Origin: Gammaproteobacteria bacterium
GTDB lineage: Bacteria > Pseudomonadota > Gammaproteobacteria > Pseudomonadales > Azotimanducaceae
NCBI GenBank assembly: GCA_026706665.1
Contig: JAPOYI010000082.1
Location: forward strand, 1-36,022
DNA length: 36,022 nt
Reading direction: 5' to 3'
Within the stretch, counting starts at the first letter, position 1; each line of letters begins with the position of its first letter. Made by a program: the position numbers and the translations under genes. Below the pieces are notes generated by a model. That model made no database searches. It saw nothing but the letters and a program-made list of their open reading frames with translations, and was not told where the DNA came from. Of this stretch, positions 12,827 to 21,391 are shown piece after piece.

Positions 12827-15756
12827 TCAGAGGAAGTCCCAGTTGACCTCCAGGAAGAGCACCTGGCCGCGAGCATCGTAACGCGTGAGATCGTAGGGCC
12901 GGCCTCCCCACGGGGTAGCTGGCGGATCGGCGTCCAGCACGTTGCGCCCGCCGCCGCGCAGACGCAGGCCGTTGTCGAAACGATAGCTCACGTTCAGATC
13001 GACCGTGACGCGGGAGCCAACCTGCATGGTCGGCCGAGGGGTGAACCGGGCTTCGCACCGGCCGACCACTACCTGGCAGGTACCGGTGCGATCATTCTCG
13101 TAGCCGGGCGTGAAGCGCACAAACAGGTTCGCGGCGTACTTGCCGGCCGACCAGGCCAGCGATCCCACGAGCCCGTATTCGTTGCTGCCCCAGGTGGTGC
13201 CCACGCGGTCCACGGGCGGCGCTCCGGGGATGATCGTGAAGTGTTCGTCGAGGACTCGCGTGTAGCTGAGCCTCGGCCTGAACGCGCCAAGGGCGTTTTC
13301 GAAGCGGTACTCCAGTTCGGTAGTGAGTATCTCACTGACCTTTTCGGAGAGATTGATATACCTCGCGAAGGCCTTGATCGCGTTGCCCTCGGCGTCGCGC
13401 TCGATGATCTCCGGAAGCGTGAACGCAACTTCCGGATCGCTGAAGAGCAGGTTGTAGGAGTACTCGATCTTGTCGGTGAAATCGACTTTCGACCAATGCA
13501 CGGTCCAAAGCAGACCGGGCATTGCCTCCGGCGTCCACTCGAAACTCAACGCGTAGTTGTCTGAAGTTTCGGGGCGGAGGTCGTCCCCCACGCCATAGAT
13601 CGTGGCCCTGCGGACCTGGCACCCGAAAGCGAGGCAGGGAGGGCCGCCCTCAACATCGTAGGGATCCTGCACGTAGACGGTGTCCTCGCGGGGTTCGACG
13701 ATGTGGAACGTGTCGCTGAACACCGGCGGGCGAAACGACTCCGACCAGGAGGCCTGCAACGCCAGGTTCTCCGTGGGTCCGTAGCGCAAGCCGACCCGCG
13801 GGCTGGTGTGGGTGTGCGTCAGGGTGACGATGTTGGGCTCGCCCTGGTGCGTCCATCTGCCGGCCACGCGGACGCGCGTGATGCCGCCAACGGCGCCGGT
13901 GGCTTCGTAGCGGTCGTAGCGCGCCTGCACGTTCAGCAACAGGGAGTGCATCCAGGAACGGGCGTTGCTCTCGCCGACGAGGGGGAAAGCGAGTTCGGCG
14001 AAAAACGCCGTGAGATCCTGTTGCGGGCTGGCCAGGCCGAACAGTACCTCCAGGCCCTTGCTCTCGGTGACACCCGCCGCGTCGGTATAGTCTTCCTGTT
14101 CCAGGCGTATGCGTTTTTCCCGCTGGTGCGTACCCGCCGCATAGCTGACCCGGCCGCCAGGCAATTCAAGCAGTTGGCCACGCGCCAGCAACTCGTAGGT
14201 GTCGGTCTCGGTCGCGCCCCGATGCGGCCCGATCCACGGCGAGGCCAGTTCTCCCAGGTGCGGACTTTGCCTGGAGCCATCGCCGAACAGGTTGATCGCC
14301 ACGGCGGGGTCTGGACTGGCGAGCAATTCCAGCAGCCGCGCCTTGATCGGAACGCCATCGGCCAGCCAGTTTGGCCGTATGTAGGAAACCTGCCAGCCGA
14401 AGTTCTCCGATTCGGAGCTTCCCACCTGGAATTCGACCTGGTGGTTGTCCGCGAAGTCCCAGATGAACCCGGCGTTGATGTTGCGCTGCTCGTTCCGCGA
14501 TTCGTGGTAGGCGCCCGGCAAAGCGCCGGCTTCGACCTCGGTCGTGGGCAGGTAATTCACCCTGACGGTCTGGCCGAAGGGATTGAAGGCATTGCTCGCC
14601 GGCACGTCGTAACCGCTCAGGTCGGTTCGGTACTCCTGGTAGGCCTCGTGCCTGGAATACAGGTAGTCCACGAAGATCCGGAATTCGTCGGAGAAGAACT
14701 GTTCGGCGAACAGCGTCACCGAAGTATTGCTGGCGTCCTCCCCATTCTGCGGCGGCACGTAGTCGACGGGAGCCACATCCTCCGTGAACTCATCGACCGC
14801 GGCGCCCTCGCCGCTGTGTCCCGCTGGAGATTGTTGCCGCAAGGCCATGCGCCCCAGGAGTACGCGCAAAGCCTCCGCAACACGCCGGGCTGTCCCCTCG
14901 TCGTATCGCGATCGTCGAATTCGGGGCCGAACAGGTCGCGGTTGTCGTTCGTGGTCCAGCCGGTCTTGGTGTTGGTGATCGGATCCTGCGACGTCCGCTC
15001 CAGCGTGCCCGTGAGCTGGCCGCTTCCCCAACCGTAGCCGCCCTGAATGCTGGCATTGGTCCGGTGGGCGTCGGTGGAGCTCAAGTCCTGGCGCAGGGTC
15101 ACGGCGGCGCCCGTGTAGTTCTTCCTGGTAATGAAGTTGATCACGCCGCCAATGGCGTCGGCGCCGTACACCGCCGAGCCCCCGTCCAACTGGACGTCCA
15201 CCCGTTCGATGGCGGACAGGGGCACGTTCAGAAGGTTGGCGAAGCCCTCCTCGTCCCCCGCCCGGCCGGCGACGCGCCGCCCGTTGATCAGCACCAGCGT
15301 GTTGGCCGACCCCAGCGCGCGGAGGTTGGCCGTCGAGGTGCCAAATCCCGTGATGGTCTCGAACAGGATCAGCCCGGTCAGGGGGTTGTCGACGTTCCTC
15401 GGGTTCTTGTCCACATCGCTCGGCGCGAGCGCTGAGCTGTCCAGCGCGCTGGTCTGCTGCGTGATCGACGCATAGGTCCACGGCAGGGTCCGCATCAGTT
15501 CCTCGACGCTCGACACGCCGCTGGCGGCGAAATCGTCCGCCGACAGGCTATAGACGAAAGCAGTGGCGTCGCCCTCGGACAGCCGGGAGCCGGTGACCGT
15601 CATGACTTCCACATCGTCCATCCCTTCGATGGCCGCCGCCGCGGTTTCGTCTTCGACGGTCTCTTCTTCGCCCGTATCGGCGTCCTGCCCCAGAGCCGGG
15701 AACGCGAACACGAGAACAGCTACCGCCAGTCGGCAGCCAAGGAACTTCAGGCCCAT
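12827..15756 (-). pseudogene. TonB-dependent outer-membrane receptor with a frameshift
   Basis: Read across one frameshift, this is a TonB-dependent receptor of about 975 residues. It has a signal peptide (MGLKFLGCRLAVAVLVFAFP...ALGQ) and a plug domain with VMTVTGSRL, NTLVLINGRR, IERVDVQLDGGSAVYGADAI and GGVINFITRKNY. A long beta-barrel follows, including LALQASWSESFRPPVF, and ends in the aromatic NWDFL. The N-terminal part lies in one frame to CGNNLQRDT and the barrel continues in another from GEGAAVDEF, so one base is missing (or two extra) near 14807-14820. Both halves are otherwise well preserved, so the break is recent or an assembly error. The ATG has GGAGAG 8 nt upstream, and a TTGACA (15844-15849, minus strand) could be its -35. 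The sulfatase upstream suggests uptake of a sulfated compound (inference). Confidence 0.8.
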
Positions 15757-15971
15757 TACGATCTCTCCAGTGACGCGCGTCGGGACGCAAGAGTGGCTGC
15801 AACTTCGAATTGCACCCCACTCGTACTACGAACTCCTCCGTACTGTCAAACGGGATGAGCCGGCTGACCGCCTCCAATGCGGGGAGAAACGGATGTCCCC
15901 CAGCGCGCCTGAGGCGGCTTCTGCCGCCCGTGCGGCCGCGCCGATGATCCGCATGGCCTTTGCGGTCCTGC

Positions 15972-17378
15972 TCACGCGGGGCCCCAGTACTTGTAGTACT
16001 CCGGGTTGGCCCAGCGTTGGCCGATGTCGAGGAAGCCCCGGGGGCCGCGTTTGCCGTACTCGAAGGGATCGCCCGTCGCCTCCATCCAGCGATGCAGCCG
16101 CGTTTCCATCTCCTCGACGGCGGGCCGCGCCTCGGCGGTGCCGAAGATGTTGCGTGTCTCGAGGGGATCCTCGTGCCGGTCGAACAGCCAGGGACCGCGT
16201 TCGTGCTGGTACCAGCGGGCGTAGGTGTAACGCTCGGTCCGAACGCCGCGCCAGCGGCCCACCCATTCCAGGCGATTGGGCCAGCCGTTGCCCATGTTCA
16301 TCAGGTACACGGATTCGCTGGCGCCCGGCGTGCGTTCGGTGTCCTCCGGCGCGGGCTCGCCCCGCCACACGCGGGAGATGTCCCTCCCCTGCAGGCCTTC
16401 GGGCAGCGGAACCCCGCAGGCGCCGAGCAGGCTCGGCACCAGGTCGATGGCGCCCATGAATGCCTGGCTGCGCGATCCGGGCGGTGTGCCCCCGGGCCAA
16501 CGGATCAGGAACGGGATGTGCGCGGACTCGTCGTAGGGCGTCGCCTTGGAGGCCCGCATGGACGGGTGCATCCAGGTGTCCCCAGGCTTGCCGTAGCCGT
16601 GGCTCGACAGGTGGTCGCCGTGGTCGGAGGCGTAACAGACGATCGTGTCGTCGGCCAGGCCCAGCCGGTTCAGCGCATCCAGCAGCCTGCCCATCTGCGC
16701 GTCGAGGCCGGTGCAGCAGCCGTAGTAATCGGCGATCTCGCCCCGCGCGAAGTGCGCCATCTGGGGCGGCACGTTGTCCGGCAAATCGACATCGGCGGGA
16801 TCGTAGAGCCCGTATTCGCCGGGATACTTCGGGTACGGCCAATGCGGCGGGCGCCAGGAAACGAACAACGCGAACGGGTCGTCCTCGCGTTCCGCCCTGT
16901 GTGCTTCCATGAAGCGTATGGCGAGATCCGTCTCCACCACGGGCGTCCAGCCGGGATGGCGCGTGGGACCATCCTCGTTCTCGTAGTAGCGCTGGTCGAA
17001 ATAGTCGCCGCCGATCCCCTCCACCGCCCCCAGGTAGTCCAGTCCGTAGCGGTTTTCGGGCGTATAGGGAGGAATGCCGAGGTGCCAGACGCCTATGTGG
17101 CCCGTGTGGTAGCCCGCCGAACGGAGGGTGCCGGGGAAGGTTGGAATGTCGCGAAACGGCTCGTACTCGTTGCAGATCACGCCGTTGCGCCAACCGTACC
17201 GGCCGGTCAGCAGGATCGCCCGGAACGGCGAGCACAGCGGATGGTTGGAGAACATGTTGTCGCAGGCCATTCCCTCGGCCGCCATGCGGTCGAGGTTCGG
17301 GGTCTGCACGACGGGATTGCCGTTGGCGCCGAGCGCGGTGTAGCGCTGCTGATCCGAGAACACGAAAAGGAGGTTCAT
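15972..17378 (-). CDS. Type I (formylglycine) sulfatase
   Basis: The 468-residue product (ATG at 17378) is a sulfatase of the alkaline-phosphatase superfamily. Near the start are a metal-binding FSDQQR and the signature CSPFRAILLTGR, whose Cys (about residue 49) would be converted to formylglycine in the C-x-P-x-R context. GHIGVWHLG, the second metal site ASDHGDHLSSHG and GVRTERYTYARW near the C-terminus complete the family pattern. No signal peptide is visible, so a cytoplasmic location is likely unless export uses another route. A TTG at 17393 would add five residues, but neither start has a good ribosome site. The TonB receptor follows 215 bp downstream on the same strand. No formylglycine-generating enzyme is in the window. 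The substrate is unknown. Confidence 0.88.
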   Translation of the reverse strand: MNLLFVFSDQQRYTALGANGNPVVQTPNLDRMAAEGMACDNMFSNHPLCSPFRAILLTGRYGWRNGVICNEYEPFRDIPTFPGTLRSAGYHTGHIGVWHLGIPPYTPENRYGLDYLGAVEGIGGDYFDQRYYENEDGPTRHPGWTPVVETDLAIRFMEAHRAEREDDPFALFVSWRPPHWPYPKYPGEYGLYDPADVDLPDNVPPQMAHFARGEIADYYGCCTGLDAQMGRLLDALNRLGLADDTIVCYASDHGDHLSSHGYGKPGDTWMHPSMRASKATPYDESAHIPFLIRWPGGTPPGSRSQAFMGAIDLVPSLLGACGVPLPEGLQGRDISRVWRGEPAPEDTERTPGASESVYLMNMGNGWPNRLEWVGRWRGVRTERYTYARWYQHERGPWLFDRHEDPLETRNIFGTAEARPAVEEMETRLHRWMEATGDPFEYGKRGPRGFLDIGQRWANPEYYKYWGPA

Positions 17379-17424
17379 GGGTCCAATGCTCAAGCTGCTG
17401 GAAAAGGTACCGGCGCAATCTTAG

Positions 17425-17567
17425 TTCAATACCGGCGAGCGCAGGTCGCCGCGGAAATTCGCGATCCGCGCGACGGCTTCGAGCTATACAAGGTGGGCGA
17501 CGCCGTGTCGTCGAGGGACATTCACTGCGCGATACTCGACTCGCGACGCCCGTGCAGGGCCCTGTGA
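17425..17567 (+). pseudogene. Second orphan C-terminus of a TMADH-type flavin oxidoreductase
   Basis: About 45 codons (AEIRDPRDGFELYKVGDAVS, then SRDIHCAILDSRRPCRAL and a stop) form the extreme C-terminus of a trimethylamine-dehydrogenase-like enzyme; VGDAV..R.IH.AI is the family's final FAD/NAD-domain motif. The frame is intact but nothing upstream belongs to the gene: the sulfatase occupies the opposite strand from 17378. The rest must have been deleted or displaced. Copy A lies at 12554-12650 in the same orientation. Confidence 0.7.
17470..17567 (+). repeat. Dispersed repeat copy B (flavoenzyme 3' end)
   Basis: Partner of 12554-12650, about 93% identical in 98 nt and in the same orientation. 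This copy keeps the reading frame that copy A has lost by a 1-nt deletion. The two copies bracket the TonB-receptor/sulfatase block. Confidence 0.8.
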
Positions 17568-17654
17568 CGAGGCCCGTAACCGACAGGAGCGCAGGACCTG
17601 ACTACCGGCGCCTCGGTCGTCGTCCGGTCCCGATGTCGCGCGAACCAGGCGGAT

Positions 17655-19526
17655 TCAGTCCCGCGCGTCCACCACCGTCAGCATGGAAACCAGGGTCTCC
17701 GTGCGGGGCGGCAGGCACAGGTCGTCCTTGCAGGTCTGGTAGGTGACGTCGGCCAGCACCTCGTAGCGCCCGGATGCGCTCGCCTGGACAGGTTGCGTCC
17801 AGGCCTGGTCGGCGCCCTTGTAGATGTCGTATGGGCCCTTGACGTGTTGCAGCGGCAGTATGGGCGACCCCGCGGCGGCGACGCCATCCGGAAACTCGAA
17901 ATCGACGCGCGCCGGGATCATGCCCTCGAGCGCGTTGCGCTCCGTCGGAGCATAGATGTACCAGGGAGGGCGCATGCTGAACCTGATGATCACATCGGCG
18001 GGCTCGCCGGTGCGAACTTCCTCCGGCACCGCGATCTCGACCGCCACCGGCGACTGACCGGCCTGCGCCGTGCCCGACGACGCTGCGCGCGCCGCCGATG
18101 CCGGACGCACTGCCTTCGCCGCCGCCGTATCCGTCTGCCGGCGTTCGCCCAGCATGACGTAGATCCGGCCCTGGTGGCGCATGGTCAGCCAGTAGGCCTT
18201 GCCTTCCTCATACAGGCGGCCGATCGTGTCGTCCCAGTAGTCCTGGTTGAACTTTACGTGCTCCAGGAATTTTTCCTCGCCCATCCGCTCCCGCATGCCG
18301 CCCATATCCATGGATTCTTCGGTGGGCCGTTCTCTCGGCGGGTACAGCCCCGGATCCTTGCCGGCGCTTTCCACCTCGTTGACGTCCTCCCACTCCCACG
18401 ACAGTTCGTCGCTGAACTCGCCCCCGTTCACCGTCGCGACGCTGGCGCCGATCACCAGGTCCTTGACGCCGTCGCGGTTCCAGTCCTCGACGTAGACCCG
18501 CTGGCCGCTGCCGGGCAGCGCCTTGGCGCCGTCCGCGACCGGCACAAGATCGACCCCGGGGTGGAACCGGAGACCGTCCTCGGTCTTCGCACCGCGGAAG
18601 AAGGTGACGGCATGGCTGGCGGGATGGCGGTAGGAGCCGGTCACGAGGAGATCGAGAACGCCGTCCTCGTCCCAGTCGACGACCAGGGGACTGCTCTTGC
18701 CGTCGCCGTCCGGGGGCGAAAGGTATGCGTCGGGCAGGTCCGCCGGCCGCTCCGTGGGGCGGTCGAGAATTCGCAAGGGGTTTCCTTCAAGGTCGAGCAG
18801 GGGTTCGCGTTGGCCGAAACTCGGCCGTTCCGGGCCGCCGACGTTCTCGCTGACACGCAGGCCGCCGCTGCCGCCGACGACCAGGTCGTAGTCGCCGTCG
18901 CCGTCCAGGTCGCCAAAACTAGCGGAGCTGTAGACCCAGTAGTCGAACGTGCCTATGTCCCCGGGTTCGCCGTCGTAGTCTCCGAACCCGGGCAGTCCCG
19001 TTGCGGCGGGGTCGCCCTCCTGGGGCAGTGTCTCGCCCGGCATGAATCCATCGCCGGTGCCCCGGAACCAGGTCACTTCGCCGGGATGGTACTGGCCGGT
19101 GATCATGTCGAGGTGGCCGTCGGCGTCGAGGTCGTAGAACTGGGGCGTGAAGCCGATGCAGCACCACTGCGGAACCTCCATGATGGTGCCCTCCGTATCC
19201 TTCGCCCACTCGAACGCATCGGTGAACTTCGGGTCCCGGTCGGAGCCGGCGTTAAGGTAGACACGGATGGTCGACCCATCCGCGCCCATCGGGAACAACT
19301 CGCCGGAGTTGGTTTCGAACTCCCCTACCAGGAGGTCGCGCTTGCCGTCGCCGTTCCAATCCCATAGCGCGGGGGCGGCCAGGCCGTGCTTCTCCGTGAG
19401 GATGGGCGCGGTGGAGCCCATAACGAGGAACGGCTGGCCCAGCTTGGGTGTGCCGGGAATCGCAGGGTCGAGGATCTCCGGGAAGCTTGTCTCGTCCGCG
19501 GCGAGCCCGCCACAGAACCACAGCAT
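17655..19526 (-). CDS. FG-GAP/VCBS-repeat protein with DsbD-like C-terminal domain
   Basis: From the ATG at 19526 the product has 623 residues and begins with a short hydrophobic signal-like segment (MLWFCGGLAADE). At least five calcium-loop FG-GAP/VCBS repeats follow: DWNGDGKRDLLVG, DLDADGHLDMITG, DLDGDGDYDLVVGG, DWDEDGVLDLLVTG and DWNRDGVKDLVIGA, forming a beta-propeller. The last 120 residues or so resemble the N-terminal immunoglobulin-like domain of thiol:disulfide interchange protein DsbD: PPWYIYAPTERNALEG and two cysteines in TCKDDLCLPP. The protein is probably periplasmic or surface-exposed. The open frame extends to 19865 through three 29-residue arginine-rich repeats that would bury the signal peptide, so that extension is rejected. 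A non-ATG start a few codons upstream (LKALLLGTMLW) would improve the signal peptide. Function is unknown. Confidence 0.75.
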   Translation of the reverse strand: MLWFCGGLAADETSFPEILDPAIPGTPKLGQPFLVMGSTAPILTEKHGLAAPALWDWNGDGKRDLLVGEFETNSGELFPMGADGSTIRVYLNAGSDRDPKFTDAFEWAKDTEGTIMEVPQWCCIGFTPQFYDLDADGHLDMITGQYHPGEVTWFRGTGDGFMPGETLPQEGDPAATGLPGFGDYDGEPGDIGTFDYWVYSSASFGDLDGDGDYDLVVGGSGGLRVSENVGGPERPSFGQREPLLDLEGNPLRILDRPTERPADLPDAYLSPPDGDGKSSPLVVDWDEDGVLDLLVTGSYRHPASHAVTFFRGAKTEDGLRFHPGVDLVPVADGAKALPGSGQRVYVEDWNRDGVKDLVIGASVATVNGGEFSDELSWEWEDVNEVESAGKDPGLYPPRERPTEESMDMGGMRERMGEEKFLEHVKFNQDYWDDTIGRLYEEGKAYWLTMRHQGRIYVMLGERRQTDTAAAKAVRPASAARAASSGTAQAGQSPVAVEIAVPEEVRTGEPADVIIRFSMRPPWYIYAPTERNALEGMIPARVDFEFPDGVAAAGSPILPLQHVKGPYDIYKGADQAWTQPVQASASGRYEVLADVTYQTCKDDLCLPPRTETLVSMLTVVDARD

Positions 19527-19985
19527 GGTGCCAAGAAGGAGAGCCTTCAGCCGGGGGAGCTTGCCCGCACGCTGACGCGTGAGGAAGTGCCGACATTTCC
19601 ACTGTCGCTGGAGGCGTACGCCCAAAAGAGCCTTCAGCCGGGGGAGCTTGCCCGCACGCTGACGCGTGAGGAAGTGCCGACATTTCCACTGTCGCTGGAG
19701 GCGTACGCCCAAAAGAGCCTTCAGCCGGGGGAGCTTGCCCGCACGCTGACGCGTGAGGAAGTGCCGACATTTCCACTGTCGCTGGAGGCGTACGCCCAAA
19801 AGAGTTTCACGTCCGCTTTTTCGCACGGTCCTTAGCTCCCTTCGTCTGTTTCCGGCCCCGATCATGGGCAGGGCAGCTTACCGCAGGCTGACGCGGCTCG
19901 CGGCCTGCCCCCCACGGGGCGGGAGCGCACCGGGCGCCGGCACAGGCATAATGGGTGCCACGCAAACCAGTGAGGTGAATTTGCA
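19527..19985. other. 459-bp divergent intergenic region with tandem repeats
   Basis: This lies between the FG-GAP gene (minus) and the DUF2059 gene (plus). It holds three 87-bp direct repeats (19541-19801), then about 180 bp with no gene. A small hairpin GCCCC-CCAC-GGGGC lies near 19907-19920. CATAAT at 19947-19952 could be the -10 of the DUF2059 promoter, though no -35 is evident. Confidence 0.6.
19541..19801. repeat. Three perfect 87-bp tandem direct repeats
   Basis: Units 19541-19627, 19628-19714 and 19715-19801 are identical in all 87 bases; a fourth starts only as GAG. The unit is 29 codons, so frames stay open on both strands. Each unit carries a perfect palindrome GGCGTACGCC (first at 19613-19622) and a small stem CGACA-N7-TGTCG (first at 19591-19607). 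The unit facing the FG-GAP gene runs into its signal-peptide coding start, so the array probably forms its leader. Confidence 0.95.
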
Positions 19986-20513
19986 ATGACGACACATGCA
20001 AACCGATGGCTGAGGGCAATCCAGGTGGGTTGCCTCGCGATCGTCGCGACGGTGGGCGGCGCGGTGCTTGCCGAGGACCCGCCCGAGATGGCGCCGGAGA
20101 TGCGCGCCGACATCGAGCGGCTCATGGAGGTGACGAAGGCCTACGATCCGGCGCTGGTCGAGCAACTGAGCGGTGCGCTGGCGGAGCAGATCGCAGGCAT
20201 GATCAGCGACAAGACGAAGCCGGAGGTCCTTGCGCGCTGCATGGAGATATCCAACAAGGCATTCGCCGACATGATGGCTGACGGCGGCTTCCAGGAGGAA
20301 CTGAATGCCATCTATGCGCGGCACTTCTCGCACGACGACATCCGCGAGCTCCTCGCCTTCTACCAGACACCGCTGGGCAAGAAGACCATCGAGGTCATGC
20401 CGCAACTGATGATGGAAAGCATGCAGGTGACCATGGGCTGGGTGGCCAAGGTGAACCCGGTGATCCAGGAGCGGGTGACGGCACAACTGCGCGAGGAAGG
20501 ACTGATCGAGTAG
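19986..20513 (+). CDS. DUF2059 domain-containing exported protein
   Basis: This 175-residue protein has a cleavable signal peptide (IQVGCLAIVATVGGAVLAED). The C-terminal half carries the DUF2059 pattern: ARHFSHDDIRELLAFYQTP, then LGKKTIEVMPQLMMESMQ. The family is helical and periplasmic, with no established activity. The ATG is preceded by GAGGTG (19972-19977) at 8 nt, which fixes the start. About 100 bp separate it from the next gene. Confidence 0.88.
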   Translation: MTTHANRWLRAIQVGCLAIVATVGGAVLAEDPPEMAPEMRADIERLMEVTKAYDPALVEQLSGALAEQIAGMISDKTKPEVLARCMEISNKAFADMMADGGFQEELNAIYARHFSHDDIRELLAFYQTPLGKKTIEVMPQLMMESMQVTMGWVAKVNPVIQERVTAQLREEGLIE

Positions 20514-20614
20514 CCGCCCGCCCGGAGCAACATTCCACACGGGTTGCGGCCGGCAATGCACGATGGGCGGACACGTAGCCGGCACGCCGCTGTCAGGCGG
20601 GGCACCTTTCCATC

Positions 20615-21391
20615 GTGACCATCGCCCTCACTTTCATCCACCTGATCACCGTATTCGGGTTCCTTGTCGCGGCGTTGGTCCACTGGGTAAAGCGGCGCAG
20701 GGACATCCGGGAATGCTCACGGTTCGCCTGGGCCGTGGCCGGCGTCTATTGCGTCCTGCTGGCGCCGTTGGTGTTCGCCGTAGAAGCCAGGCCGTGGGTG
20801 TTCGCGATCGCGGTGCCCATCGACGCCGCACGGACGTTGTTCACGGCCGTGGGCGTCTCCTGCTGCGCCGCAGCTGGTGTGGTCGCCTTCCCGCTGCTCC
20901 GGCCCGGCCTCGGATCCGGGAAGGCGTCGCCGCGGCGTTCTCCCGCTGCGCCGGTCTTGTGGGGCGTGCTCCTCGCCGGAACCTGGACCATCTACACCGT
21001 GCTCCTGTTCCATGCCACGAAACCGGTGCCGAGCGACGCCGCCAGGAATCTGTTCGGATCGTTCGACATCGGGGCAAGCATGGCAGTGGCCGTGCTCGCG
21101 GTGTCGGTGGCAGCCGTCGGCGAGGAATTGATGTTCCGCCTCGGCATCCAGAACTACATCGCGCGGATCTTCGGATGGTGGGATCACCGTTACTGGCTGG
21201 CCATCATCCTGTCAGCCGCGCTATGGTCGCTCGGCCACGCCGGCACCCTGGAACCGGACCGGGTAAAGATCGCGCAAGTCTTCCCCGCCGGGCTTGTCCT
21301 CGGGCGGCTCGCCAGGAAGCACGGGATCGAGGCGTGCATACTTTGGCGGCTGAACAGGCGGCCGGGAGGCCGGAAGACACGCGGCACATGA
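20615..21391 (+). CDS. CPBP-family intramembrane glutamic protease
   Basis: This 258-residue, GTG-initiated membrane protein has about six to seven hydrophobic segments. The CPBP (CAAX protease/bacteriocin-processing, Abi) signature motif 1 is EELMFR, with Glu170, Glu171 and Arg175. SLGHAG (about residues 208-213) supplies the second-motif His. Members cleave within membranes; bacterial substrates are mostly unknown. The C-terminus after GIEACIL diverges into a short arginine-rich tail instead of the usual final helix, so the 3' end may be eroded. The stop overlaps the hydroxylase start in ATGA (21388-21391), so the two are translationally coupled. Confidence 0.8.
   Translation: MTIALTFIHLITVFGFLVAALVHWVKRRRDIRECSRFAWAVAGVYCVLLAPLVFAVEARPWVFAIAVPIDAARTLFTAVGVSCCAAAGVVAFPLLRPGLGSGKASPRRSPAAPVLWGVLLAGTWTIYTVLLFHATKPVPSDAARNLFGSFDIGASMAVAVLAVSVAAVGEELMFRLGIQNYIARIFGWWDHRYWLAIILSAALWSLGHAGTLEPDRVKIAQVFPAGLVLGRLARKHGIEACILWRLNRRPGGRKTRGT

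Noticed and set aside
12827-15481. Single 884-residue open frame on the minus strand
   Set aside because: Its first 230 residues or so are low-complexity Arg/Gly/His-rich shadow text; the real receptor N-terminus is in another frame up to about 14820, so I annotated one frameshifted gene.
15826-17567. Long open frames on both strands across the sulfatase gene
   Set aside because: They are GC-rich shadows of the sulfatase, which alone carries a family signature; only the last 45 codons or so of the plus-strand frame (flavoenzyme tail) are real.
19541-19801. CRISPR array
   Set aside because: The 87-bp units are head-to-tail with no unique spacers and are far longer than CRISPR repeats.
19527-19865. 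N-terminal extension of the FG-GAP gene through the 87-bp repeats
   Set aside because: It would place about 110 arginine-rich residues before the signal peptide. The hydrophobic leader begins at or just before the ATG at 19526.
20563-21387. Upstream extension of the phenylalanine hydroxylase frame
   Set aside because: The extension is Arg/Gly/His-rich shadow of the CPBP protease gene in another frame; the ATGA overlap at 21388 is the natural start.
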